Shown here piece after piece: positions 27,759 to 36,304 of a DNA stretch of 64,000 nt. Position numbers and translations under genes: made by a program. Position 1 is the stretch's first letter. Each line of letters starts with the position of its first letter. The stretch comes from an unicellular cyanobacterium SU2 (GTDB taxonomy: Bacteria; Cyanobacteriota; Cyanobacteriia; Cyanobacteriales; Microcystaceae): NCBI GenBank assembly GCA_002110465.1, contig NEED01000049.1, positions 186,001 through 250,000 of the forward strand, read 5' to 3'. Under the pieces are notes generated by a model. The model ran no database searches and had not been told where the DNA came from. It saw only the letters and a program-made list of their open reading frames with translations.

Positions 27759-28241
27759 ATGAATAATTCTCTAAAAAAAGTGTTAATTTATACCGATGGG
27801 GCTTGTTCAGGGAACCCAGGTGCCGGGGGGTATGGAACCCTTTTAGTTTACAATGAACATCGCAAAGAATTATCAGGGGGCTTTCGTTTAACGACCAATA
27901 ACCGTATGGAAATGATGGCGGCAATTGTTGGACTAGAAACCCTCAACACGAAATGTGATGTCACTCTTTATACAGACTCTCGTTATTTAGTCGATGCCAT
28001 CACTAAAGGGTGGGCGAAAAAATGGCAAGCTAACGGTTGGAAACGCAACAAAAAAGAAGCGGCTAAAAACCCGGATCTTTGGCAAAAATTACTAGACTTA
28101 TCTGAAAAGCATGAGGTTAATTTTGTTTGGGTGAAAGGTCATGCAGGACACCCAGAGAATGAATATTGCGATCGCCTTGCGGTTGAAGCGTCTCAACAAC
28201 CTAATTTACCCTCTGACGACGTTTATGAAAGTCAACTTTAA
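27759..28241 (+). CDS. rnhA: Ribonuclease HI
   Basis: 160 residues from ATG 27759 (a GTG codon directly precedes it). Catalytic carboxylates: [12 protein letters not shown] (Asp), [10 protein letters not shown] (Glu), [12 protein letters not shown] (Asp), [17 protein letters not shown] (His and Asp). The family signature '[14 protein letters not shown]' is present. It degrades RNA in RNA-DNA hybrids. Normal length. Confidence 0.96.
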   Translation: MNNSLKKVLIYTDGACSGNPGAGGYGTLLVYNEHRKELSGGFRLTTNNRMEMMAAIVGLETLNTKCDVTLYTDSRYLVDAITKGWAKKWQANGWKRNKKEAAKNPDLWQKLLDLSEKHEVNFVWVKGHAGHPENEYCDRLAVEASQQPNLPSDDVYESQL

Positions 28242-28529
28242 GTCTTTAGTTCGATCAACTCGTGGGTCGCTCAATTTCTTTAAATGGTCAATCGGCGTTA
28301 TTTTTATTCTTAATTTTATTTAATCTCATGATAGCCTGTTTTTTCTCATCATCTCTCATTATTCACCTTTTAAATGTTTCTATTTCTCCATTGACTAATA
28401 AAAAAGTATATAGCACTCGTTTAAAATTGCCTAGTGAGGTAAGGGAACTCCGAAACTCCGAAACAGGAAAATGTCCTAATCGTTTTAGCAACTCCTGTGA
28501 GACTCATGGCTCTCTAAACCCCTCAAAAG
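28242..28529. repeat. Intergenic region with dispersed repeat
   Basis: Positions 28408-28500 resemble the reverse complement of 34838-34895: both contain AAGGGAAC..CCG..AACAGGAAAAT.TCCTAATCGTTTT and a TATAGCAC end. A 100-codon open frame across this area has no family resemblance and looks accidental. Confidence 0.5.
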
Positions 28530-29441
28530 TTAACATTTTGTTTTCAACCAATCGAGCAACATAGAATTAAAGAGATCAGGACATTCATCATGGGGGCAAT
28601 GGCCAACCTGATCTAATTCTATTAACGTAATCCGAGGATTTAATTGAGCAAAAATCGGTGCTAGGGAAGGAGGAATCAATCGATCTTGACGACCCCAAAT
28701 CAATAATATAGGAATCGTTAAACTCGGTAAAACTGATTTAACCGAGGGGCTAAATTGAGACTTTCTAACTCCTTCTACCAACAAACATAATGTTCTAGAT
28801 GCTCCTTCATCATGAGCCGGAGCCGTGATAATTTCTACTAACTCATCCGTAACGGCTGACGTATCCTGATAGGCCAATTTAACCGAAGGACGAATAATCT
28901 TAGGACGACGTATTATTTTCAATAATCCCTTGATTAATAAAGGGGGGGTGACTAAACTTTCTAACGTCATAACGATTGGTTGCAGCCATCGAGGAATTAC
29001 TTCCTGTCTTAGAGAAACATCAGGTAAACTCAGCATGGCAATTCCTGTCACCATATTGGGATAATTAGCTGCCGCCGTTAAACAAACTAAAGCCCCTAGA
29101 GAATTGCCCACCAAAACAACAGGCTGGCCAATAAAAGTTTGCCAAAAATCATAAACTAAGTGCGCCCACAAATAGGCAGTATAATCAGTTGCCGCTTTTC
29201 TTGAACCGCCAAACCCTAATAAGTCTATGGCATAGACGGTGTGTTCCTGGGCCAGAATAGGAATATTGTGTCGCCAATGTTCGATGGCAACCCCAAACCC
29301 ATGGAGCAAAATTAAAGGGGGTTTGCTTTGAGAATCTGACTTGAGCGAAGCCCGAAAATAAGTATAGCGAATCTGCCAACCGCGCCAAATCCAATCTCGC
29401 TGTCGTCCGATTCGTTGCTCCCAAGGTTTTTTTTGAGACAC
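28530..29441 (-). CDS. Alpha/beta-hydrolase
   Basis: A 303-residue hydrolase. It has the oxyanion HG motif (LILLHGFGVAIEHWR), DLLGFGGSRK, nucleophile elbow LVGNSLGALVCL (Ser in G-N-S-L-G), acid region LLIWGRQDRLIPP and catalytic His in VGHCPHDECPD. Cyanobacterial members of this type are often called chlorophyll-related or general hydrolases, but the substrate is undetermined. No signal peptide. Confidence 0.85.
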   Translation of the reverse strand: MSQKKPWEQRIGRQRDWIWRGWQIRYTYFRASLKSDSQSKPPLILLHGFGVAIEHWRHNIPILAQEHTVYAIDLLGFGGSRKAATDYTAYLWAHLVYDFWQTFIGQPVVLVGNSLGALVCLTAAANYPNMVTGIAMLSLPDVSLRQEVIPRWLQPIVMTLESLVTPPLLIKGLLKIIRRPKIIRPSVKLAYQDTSAVTDELVEIITAPAHDEGASRTLCLLVEGVRKSQFSPSVKSVLPSLTIPILLIWGRQDRLIPPSLAPIFAQLNPRITLIELDQVGHCPHDECPDLFNSMLLDWLKTKC

Positions 29442-29704
29442 TCAATTCTTACCGTTATAAATCTTTACATCTCAATTTATTGTAAGATAATCACAGTTTG
29501 ACCGAAAAATTGGGGAAGGGCAAAAATCCTCAAAGCTAGAAGTTTATTAGAATTCGCTCTTGAGATAGATTTCCACAAATCCAAAGTAATGTTAATAATT
29601 AAAGGTGGAAGTTCGTTAAAAATTCAGTAAAATAGATTGAGTCACTCTATTAGTTTATATTCACTCAAGTTCATTATTCTATTGAGAAACAATAACAAAC
29701 GCCT

Positions 29705-30235
29705 GTGATAGATAAAAGACGCTCTCAACGCGATCTCCCCAAAATTAACGAAAGAATTCGCTTTCCTGAAATCCGAGTCATCGATAGTGATGGTTCTCAA
29801 GTCGGGCTTTTAACTCCTGACGAAGCGTTGACCATAGCGCAAGAACGGGAGCTTGATCTAGTTTTAGTCAGCGAAACCGCTAAGCCGCCTGTCTGCCGAA
29901 TCATGGATTATGGCAAGTATAAATTTGAACAGGAGAAAAAAGCTAGGGAAGCCAAGAAAAAACAGCACACCGCTGACGTTAAGGAAGTTAAGATGCGCTA
30001 TAAAATTGGCGAAAGCGATTATATGGTGCGTATTAATCAAGCAAAACGCTTTCTTAAGTCTGGTGATAAAGTTAAAGCCACGGTTACATTTCGAGGTCGG
30101 GAAATACAACATTCCAATTTGGCCCTAGATTTACTAGACCGCATGGCTCAAGACCTTAAAGATATCGCTGACATTCAACAGGCCCCTAAACGGGAGGGAC
30201 GCAATATGATGATGTTCTTAACCCCTAAAAAATAA
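29705..30235 (+). CDS. infC: Translation initiation factor IF-3
   Basis: About 176 residues. The N-domain contains [18 protein letters not shown] and a [20 protein letters not shown] linker; the C-domain contains [17 protein letters not shown] and [14 protein letters not shown], ending in [14 protein letters not shown]-3 binds the 30S subunit and checks the start codon. GTG 29705 is the first ordinary start codon, but homologues I recall begin MPVID..., and the two codons before this GTG read ACG CCT, so the true start may be ACG at 29699. infC is known to use rare starts in other bacteria for autoregulation. Confidence 0.95.
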   Translation: MIDKRRSQRDLPKINERIRFPEIRVIDSDGSQVGLLTPDEALTIAQERELDLVLVSETAKPPVCRIMDYGKYKFEQEKKAREAKKKQHTADVKEVKMRYKIGESDYMVRINQAKRFLKSGDKVKATVTFRGREIQHSNLALDLLDRMAQDLKDIADIQQAPKREGRNMMMFLTPKK

Positions 30236-30293
30236 GGAAAAAATCAAAAAATGTCGGTAATTTAGTCATATTTAAGCCATTGCGCCGATTGAC

Positions 30294-30330
30294 TCCCCTC
30301 ACATCAATGAGGGGATTATTGTATTTTTTG
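30294..30330 (+). terminator. Intrinsic terminator of infC
   Basis: The 8-bp stem TCCCCTCA / TGAGGGGA with a 6-base loop is followed by TTATTGTATTTTTT, about 60 bases after infC. Confidence 0.75.
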
Positions 30331-30380
30331 GTTACTGTTAGTCAGGATTTATAATAAGTGGGTAGGCATAATTAGAGTAA

Positions 30381-30412
30381 AAATAGAAAAGTTAGTAGTA
30401 AGGGCTTTAGCC
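30381..30412 (+). repeat. Dispersed repeat AAAATAGAAAAGTTAGTAGTAAGGG
   Basis: A segment reading aaatagaaaag-ttagtagtaaggg recurs in the same orientation at about 47371-47399. Its palindromic core (TAGTAAGGGCTTTAGCCC type) also appears, inverted, near 56173-56196. Confidence 0.6.
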
Positions 30413-30490
30413 TCTATGGTGCAACACTTTCTTCCTCTAAAGAGCTTACGAAAAACCCTAGCTTACTAATGCCTATCTAGTGAATTGATA

Positions 30491-31432
30491 ATGAAATCTT
30501 CTTTCGGTCGGACTTTGTCTAAAGTTCTACCCCTTTTCTTTGCTGTTTTATTTTTATCTATTTCAGTTAATACCATTATTCATGAATTAAAAGACCATAG
30601 TTGGCAAAGTATTTGGCAATATTTACAGACCATTCCGACAACCCACCAAGTAGGGGCGATCGCCTTAACTGGGTTAGGGTACTTAACCATGACTGGCTAT
30701 GATTTATTAGGGTTTCAATATATTAATCAAGTCTTAGCTCCAGCTAAAATTGCTTGTACTGCATTTATTAGTTATGCTGTCAGTAATACCATTGGATTTA
30801 GTGCCTTCTCAGGAACAGCCATTCGTTATCATTTCTATAGTGGTTGGGGCATATCTAAGATTGATATTGCTCAGCTAGTTTTATTTACTCATTTAACGTT
30901 TTGGTTAGGATTATTTTCCGTCAGTGGCATAGTTTTTATTCTTGATCCTTTAACCCTACCTTCTAGTCTAAATTTACCCTTTAATTCGGTTCATCCGCTA
31001 GGATTGATTTTTCTATTTTTTGTCGTTATTTATTTTGCCGTTGAATATATTTGGAAAGTTCCCCTAAGATTCAGAAACAAAACGATTAATTTTCCCTCTT
31101 CCAAGATTTCGTTACAATTAATCGGAATTGCTGCTATTGATTGGGGATTAGCCTGTGGGGTATTATATTTACTACTTCCCATCAACTCAGAAATATCATA
31201 TTTTGGCTTTTTTAGTATCTATATTTTAGGGTTAACGGCTGGATTAATTAGTACGGTTCCTGGAGGATTAGGGGTATTTGAAACGGTTATTTTATTATTG
31301 CGTCCTGCTTCAATTACCGCCTCAGATGTCTTAGGCGCATTAATTGCTTATCGAGTAATTTACTATTTTTTACCTCTATTTGTGGCTCTAGGATTGTTTG
31401 TGATTCACCAGGTTAAGCAACATAAAGGTTAG
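30491..31432 (+). CDS. YbhN/UPF0104-like integral membrane protein
   Basis: 313 residues from ATG 30491 (a TTG two codons earlier is less likely). About eight membrane helices with the lysylphosphatidylglycerol-synthase transmembrane-region pattern: AISYAVSNTIGFSAFSGTAIRYHFY, LTFWLGLFSVSG and LGLTAGLISTVPGGLGVFE. Members include flippases/regulators of membrane lipids; there is no C-terminal synthase domain here, so lipid aminoacylation itself is not expected. Plasma or thylakoid membrane. Confidence 0.78.
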   Translation: MKSSFGRTLSKVLPLFFAVLFLSISVNTIIHELKDHSWQSIWQYLQTIPTTHQVGAIALTGLGYLTMTGYDLLGFQYINQVLAPAKIACTAFISYAVSNTIGFSAFSGTAIRYHFYSGWGISKIDIAQLVLFTHLTFWLGLFSVSGIVFILDPLTLPSSLNLPFNSVHPLGLIFLFFVVIYFAVEYIWKVPLRFRNKTINFPSSKISLQLIGIAAIDWGLACGVLYLLLPINSEISYFGFFSIYILGLTAGLISTVPGGLGVFETVILLLRPASITASDVLGALIAYRVIYYFLPLFVALGLFVIHQVKQHKG

Positions 31433-31516
31433 TCGATTTTTGTCTAAATTGCTATATAATAAATTATTAACTTCTTAACTAAAATAAATCTCCAGCTTAT
31501 CTATTAGAAATTGATT

Positions 31517-33238
31517 ATGAAACCTAAAGATGTGCAAGTTTTTCCCATTGCTACTGATACCCTTGTTTTGCGATCGCGGACTTGGGAACGATTAAAGTTC
31601 GAGATAGAATATGCTCTACAGCGAGGAACCACAGCGAATTCCTATCTCATTCAAGGAGAGAAAATTGCTCTAATTGACCCTCCAGGAGAATCCTTTACCG
31701 AGATTTTTTTAAACGCCCTAAAAGAACGCATAGATCCCACAACCATTGATTATGTGATTGTCGGTCATGTTAACCCCAACCGAGGAGAAACCCTCAAAGC
31801 TTTATTAGAAATTGCTCCTCAAATTACCATTGTTTGTTCTAATCCTGGGGCAATCTTATTACCTAATATTTTATTACCTCAGTTCCCAGCACAATTGAAA
31901 GTAATTAAAGGAGAAGATACCTTTCTAGACTTAGGGAAAGGTCATCAATTAGGGTTTATTCCTACTCCTAACCCCCGCTATCCAGCCCAATTGTGTACCT
32001 ATGATCCGAAAACCGAAATTCTTTTTACCGATAAGTTATTTGGATCTCATGTCTGTGGGGATCAGGTGTTTGATGAAGGGTGGAAAATTTACGCTGAAGA
32101 TCGACGTTATTATTTTGATTGTCTCATTGCTCCCTATGCTAAGCAAGTTGCTACAGGATTAGAAAAATTAAGCCAAAAACCCGCTAGAATCTACGCAACC
32201 GGTCACGGACCTTTGGTGAAATATGGGTTGAAAGAATTAACGCTATCCTATCAACAATGGTTGACCAATCAAAAATCGCAAGCCCTCAGTGTGGCTTTAA
32301 TCTATGCTTCGGCTTATGGAAATACGGCAACCTTAGCCCAGGCGATCGCCAGGGGGATCACCAAAGCAGGGGTAGGGGTAGAGTCAATTAACGCTGAAGT
32401 CGCCCAACCTGAAGAAATTAAAGAAGCCATTAACCAATGTAGCGGGTTTATTTTTGGTTCCCCAACCTTGGGAGGACACGCCCCAACTCAGATTCAAACG
32501 GCTTTGGGAATTACTTTAGCCAATGCAGATAAGACTAAACTAGCCGGGGTTTTCGGATCTTTTGGCTGGAGTGGGGAAGCGATCGATCTTCTCGAAAGTA
32601 AATTCCGAGACGGAGGCTATCGCTTCGGGTTTGACCCGATTCGGGTGAAATTTAAGCCCACCGATGCAACCCTCAAAACCTGTGAAGAAGCCGGGACAGA
32701 CTTTGCTCAAGCGGTGAAAAAAGCCCAAAAAAGCCGCAAACCTAAAGCTTCGGTTAATGAGTCCCAAACAGCACGAACAGAGCAAGCATTGGGGCGTATT
32801 GTGGGGTCATTATGTATCGTGACTTGTCAACAAGAAGACGTTGGAGGGGCGATGTTAGCCTCTTGGGTGTCTCAAGCCACCTTTAACCCCCCTGGGTTTA
32901 CCGTTGCCGTGGCTAAAGAAAGGGCGATCGAATCTTTGTTATATACAGGAAGTCCTTTTGTCCTTAATATTCTTCGAGAAGGGGAGCATATTGGTTTAAT
33001 GAAGCATTTTCTTAAACCCTTTGGACCGGGGGAGGATCGTTTTGAGGGGATAGAAACGGAAACGGCTGAGAATGGTTCCCCTATTTTGAAAGATGCCTTA
33101 GCTTATCTGGAGTGTCAAGTCGGCGATCGCATGGAATGTGGCGATCATTGGGTCATTTATGGGGTAACCAAAAAAGGCCAAGTTTTACATGATGGCGTAA
33201 CGGCGGTTCATCATCGTAAATCAGGGAATCATTATTAA
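31517..33238 (+). CDS. Diflavin flavoprotein, Flv1/Flv2 type
   Basis: 573 residues in three domains: metallo-beta-lactamase-like (1-~250), flavodoxin-like (~258-~400: LIYASAYGNTATLAQAIARG), and a flavin-reductase-like NAD(P)H domain (~425-573: IVTCQQEDVGGAMLASWV). The usual di-iron ligand motif HxExDH is replaced at residues 84-89 by HVNPNR, and a later His is Arg (PNPRYPAQ). Loss of these ligands is typical of Flv1 and Flv2, which partner Flv3 or Flv4 to reduce O2 downstream of photosystem I or II. The partner is not in the window. Flv1 is the more likely assignment. Confidence 0.88.
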   Translation: MKPKDVQVFPIATDTLVLRSRTWERLKFEIEYALQRGTTANSYLIQGEKIALIDPPGESFTEIFLNALKERIDPTTIDYVIVGHVNPNRGETLKALLEIAPQITIVCSNPGAILLPNILLPQFPAQLKVIKGEDTFLDLGKGHQLGFIPTPNPRYPAQLCTYDPKTEILFTDKLFGSHVCGDQVFDEGWKIYAEDRRYYFDCLIAPYAKQVATGLEKLSQKPARIYATGHGPLVKYGLKELTLSYQQWLTNQKSQALSVALIYASAYGNTATLAQAIARGITKAGVGVESINAEVAQPEEIKEAINQCSGFIFGSPTLGGHAPTQIQTALGITLANADKTKLAGVFGSFGWSGEAIDLLESKFRDGGYRFGFDPIRVKFKPTDATLKTCEEAGTDFAQAVKKAQKSRKPKASVNESQTARTEQALGRIVGSLCIVTCQQEDVGGAMLASWVSQATFNPPGFTVAVAKERAIESLLYTGSPFVLNILREGEHIGLMKHFLKPFGPGEDRFEGIETETAENGSPILKDALAYLECQVGDRMECGDHWVIYGVTKKGQVLHDGVTAVHHRKSGNHY

Positions 33239-33278
33239 TAGTTGATAGTGATATAGTTAATAGTGAATAGTTGATTTG

Positions 33279-33306
33279 AGTCCGCAAAAGCGGACTTTGT
33301 TCTTTT
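33279..33306 (+). terminator. Intrinsic terminator after the diflavin gene
   Basis: The 7-bp stem AGTCCGC / GCGGACT with AAAA loop is followed by TTGTTCTTTT, 40 bases after the stop. Confidence 0.75.
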
Positions 33307-33331
33307 AGAATCAGGCTTTAGCTTGTGATGA
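33290..33331 (+). repeat. Direct repeat with 38892-38930
   Basis: GCGGACTTTGTTCTTTTAGA followed by ATCAGGCTTTAG recurs, with few changes, at 38892-38930. It spans the right arm of the terminator after the diflavin gene. Confidence 0.55.
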
Positions 33332-33406
33332 ATGGTTACTTTTTTGACTTATTGTCAGAATATCATCAATGATTAGTGATTAACTACAATTTGTGGGTAT
33401 AAATCA

Positions 33407-34783
33407 TTAAATAATCGCTAAATCAGAGTATTTTAGTTGATTTTTCCAATTATCTAAATCACCTAAAGCGCGATCGCGGTATTTTCCGTACCTTTCCCGT
33501 TTATTGCGAATTCTCACAGCTAATTCAGGTATAATTCCAAAATTAGGCGGCATCGGTTGAAAATGTTTGGGAGAGGCACTGCTAATAAACTCAAATAAGG
33601 CTCCCATCATAGTCGTTTCAGGGATGGTAACAGGATTAAATCCTAATACTAACCGCGCAGCATTTGTCCCTGCTAACCAACCGCCAGCCGTGGCTGCTGT
33701 ATACCCTTCTGTCCCCACTAATTGACCGGCTGCTAATAAGGTAGGACGAGATTTAAACTGTAAGGTAGGTTCGAGTAGTTCGGGAGAATTAATAAAAGTA
33801 TTGCGGTGCATCACCCCCATGCGAACAAATTCCGCCTTTTCTAACCCTGGAATTAATCTAAATATCCGTTTTTGTTCTCCCCAACGCAAATTGGTTTGAA
33901 ATCCTACCATATTCCACAATTGTCCATTTTTGTCTTCTTGACGCAGTTGTACCACCCCATAGGGACGTTTTTCCTTATTTTCAGGGTCGCGGAAGTCTCC
34001 TAAACGGGAGTCAAATAGTCCCACGGGTTTTAGGGGTCCATAGCGCATGGTATCTTCCCCCCGCTTGGCTAATTCTTCAATGGGAAGACAGCCTTCAAAA
34101 AATTTAGCGGTTTCTCTCTCAAAATCCTTTAATTCGGCTTGTTCTGCTTGACATAATTCTTCTTGAAAGTGCAGATATTGTTCTTTATTGAAGGGACAGT
34201 TAAGATAGGCTGCTTCTCCTTTGTCATAACGGGAGGCCAGGAAAGCGATATCACGGTTAATAGAGTCCCCGACAATAATGGGACTAGCTGCATCAAAAAA
34301 GCTTAAATAGTCCATCCCCGTAAATCGCTGTAAGTCCTCTGCTAAAGCGGGGGTGGTCAACGGTCCAGTGGTGAGGACGATGATGCCTTCTAGGGGAATT
34401 TGGGTTATTTCTGAGCGTTTTAGGGTAATTAAAGGATGGTTAGCTAAGGTTTCGGTTAACGCATGGCTAAAAATCCCCCGGTCAACTGCTAACGCCCCTC
34501 CAGCAGGGACTGAATGTTGATCGGCGGTTTGAATGATAATTGACCCTAAACGGCGTAATTCTTCGTGGAGAAGTCCCGCAGCGCGATCGCTTGACATCGC
34601 CCCAAAGGAGTTACTACAAACTAATTCGGCTAATTTTTCGCTATGGTGTGCGGGACTGGTTTTGAGGGGACGCATTTCGTAGAGGATAACAGGGACTCCT
34701 GCTTGGGCAATTTGCCAGGCCGCTTCGGTTCCGGCTAACCCTCCTCCAATGACTTGAACGATAGTAGATTGGTTATTCATCAA
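33407..34783 (-). CDS. trmFO: Methylenetetrahydrofolate-tRNA (uracil-5-)-methyltransferase
   Basis: A 458-residue flavoprotein. The FAD motif is [19 protein letters not shown]; family blocks are [60 protein letters not shown], and the C-terminal [19 protein letters not shown]. It methylates U54 of tRNA using methylene-THF and FADH2. Full length. Confidence 0.95.
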   Translation of the reverse strand: MMNNQSTIVQVIGGGLAGTEAAWQIAQAGVPVILYEMRPLKTSPAHHSEKLAELVCSNSFGAMSSDRAAGLLHEELRRLGSIIIQTADQHSVPAGGALAVDRGIFSHALTETLANHPLITLKRSEITQIPLEGIIVLTTGPLTTPALAEDLQRFTGMDYLSFFDAASPIIVGDSINRDIAFLASRYDKGEAAYLNCPFNKEQYLHFQEELCQAEQAELKDFERETAKFFEGCLPIEELAKRGEDTMRYGPLKPVGLFDSRLGDFRDPENKEKRPYGVVQLRQEDKNGQLWNMVGFQTNLRWGEQKRIFRLIPGLEKAEFVRMGVMHRNTFINSPELLEPTLQFKSRPTLLAAGQLVGTEGYTAATAGGWLAGTNAARLVLGFNPVTIPETTMMGALFEFISSASPKHFQPMPPNFGIIPELAVRIRNKRERYGKYRDRALGDLDNWKNQLKYSDLAII

Positions 34784-35219
34784 AATTTTTTGGTCTTAAA
34801 TCTTGTCCTTTTACGTGAACTATCCCAACTCCATAAAGATTGTATAGCACCTCATCAAAACGATTAGGATATTTTCCTGTTCCGGCGTTCCCTTGAAACA
34901 ATAGTTTAGGGTGATCTCAGCAACCTGGCGGTTGCTACCAACTCTTCTCTTGTATCTTCAATTATGCCTACTTAACTCAAGTGGTTTACCAAATGTTTAT
35001 TATAGTCACCTTATAAGTGGAGACTGGCCATGATCGCCATGATCTGAAAACAATAGAAAATGTTAAAACAGCCTTAGAAACCTTAGCATCTACTTCTGAT
35101 TTATTTGCTGAAATTTGAATTAATATAGAGTCTCCAGGCATCTACCGATAGCCTAACTTATGATGAATTTATTACCGAATATACTCAAATGGTGAAATTA
35201 GTATAATCTTCGAGGTGGA
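34784..35219. repeat. Intergenic region with repeat and possible decayed gene
   Basis: 34838-34895 is the second copy of a repeat seen at 28408-28500. From about 35025 to 35165 the plus strand reads HDLKTIENVKTALETLAST, SDLFAEI then a stop, then INIESPG, so it looks like a broken coding remnant of unknown family. Confidence 0.4.
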
Positions 35220-35234
35220 TTGAATCATTCAAAA

Positions 35235-36185
35235 ATGCGTTACTCTCTCTTGAATCACTTTCAAGGAACCTTTGTTGGCAGTTTAATCGGTGCTAATCTG
35301 GGAAATCCCCTTAAACCTAGTTTATGGTGGTTGTCTTTGAGTCAAGCAATAATCAAGAAATTAGCTCAAACCGGAGAAATCTCCTCAGAAGACTGGTTGG
35401 CGATCGCCTCTGATGAGTCCTGTTTTCCAGAGGATTCTCAAGTCCCTAATACAGGAGAACTGATTTTAGGAACACTCCCTCTGATGGTTTTTTTCCATGA
35501 TGCTCCGAGTTTATTGTGGGAGCAATTACAAGGCTTAGTTGTCCAGTGGCAGTTACCCCCAGACACCTTAGAAGAAATGATGATTTGGGGAGAATTACTT
35601 ACCCTCATTTTCAGAGAAACTGTGAAAGTTCAAGAGATAATTTCCCAACTACTTACTTATGATTGTTCATCTGATTCTAGTTTGAGGGAATCCTTAAAAC
35701 AAATAGAATCGTTTGTGCAACTCGAAACCCCCCTAAGACAAGTGATCAACCATTTTGCTCGACACAACCCCCCAGAACACTCTGCTATACCCTTAGCAGT
35801 GTATTGTTTTAGCAGTACACCAGAAGATTTTTCCCTGGGAGTTCTGCGAGCATTTCAAACCAATTCCCCTGTGATCACCGCCTTAGTAGGAGCATTAGCT
35901 GGTGCTTACAATAGTTGTTTAGGGATTCCTTCCCATTGGCAAATTGCTTTGAGGAACATCGAAAACAGTCAATTAATTAACCAAACAATTCCGACTCTAT
36001 GGACAATGTGGATTGGTAGCAACACTTTAGGAAAGACTAAACTCGACGGGAACATGACTGCGGTTAACTCGCCATTGGTCATGCAAAAACGGTCATCGGT
36101 GACATTGATTTCTCAAAAAGAATATTTAAGACTAACTCCATTGTTCGATAGAAACAGTAAAGTAGTTACAGGAGTAAATCATTAA
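35235..36185 (+). CDS. ADP-ribosylglycohydrolase-like protein
   Basis: 316 residues from ATG 35235 (a TTG lies five codons earlier). The opening HFQGTFVGSLIGANLGNP and the late VITALVGALAGAYNSCLGIP match the all-alpha ADP-ribosylglycohydrolase/DraG fold. The acidic metal ligands (the DD and GxDxD motifs) are not evident, so catalysis is doubtful and a binding role is possible. No partner lies nearby. Confidence 0.6.
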   Translation: MRYSLLNHFQGTFVGSLIGANLGNPLKPSLWWLSLSQAIIKKLAQTGEISSEDWLAIASDESCFPEDSQVPNTGELILGTLPLMVFFHDAPSLLWEQLQGLVVQWQLPPDTLEEMMIWGELLTLIFRETVKVQEIISQLLTYDCSSDSSLRESLKQIESFVQLETPLRQVINHFARHNPPEHSAIPLAVYCFSSTPEDFSLGVLRAFQTNSPVITALVGALAGAYNSCLGIPSHWQIALRNIENSQLINQTIPTLWTMWIGSNTLGKTKLDGNMTAVNSPLVMQKRSSVTLISQKEYLRLTPLFDRNSKVVTGVNH

Positions 36186-36304
36186 ATTGAGATTATTTTG
36201 CTATGACCACATTTCAATATAAGCACACCTTCGTTTAACAAAAGTAGCGTGTCTCTTAAGGCCCTATCTTACCTTTCCATATCTTTTCACCGACCTCACA
36301 CACG

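Noticed and set aside
28262-28564. 100-codon frame with hydrophobic start after rnhA
   Set aside because: It runs into a dispersed repeat and overlaps the end of the alpha/beta hydrolase gene in antisense; composition looks accidental.
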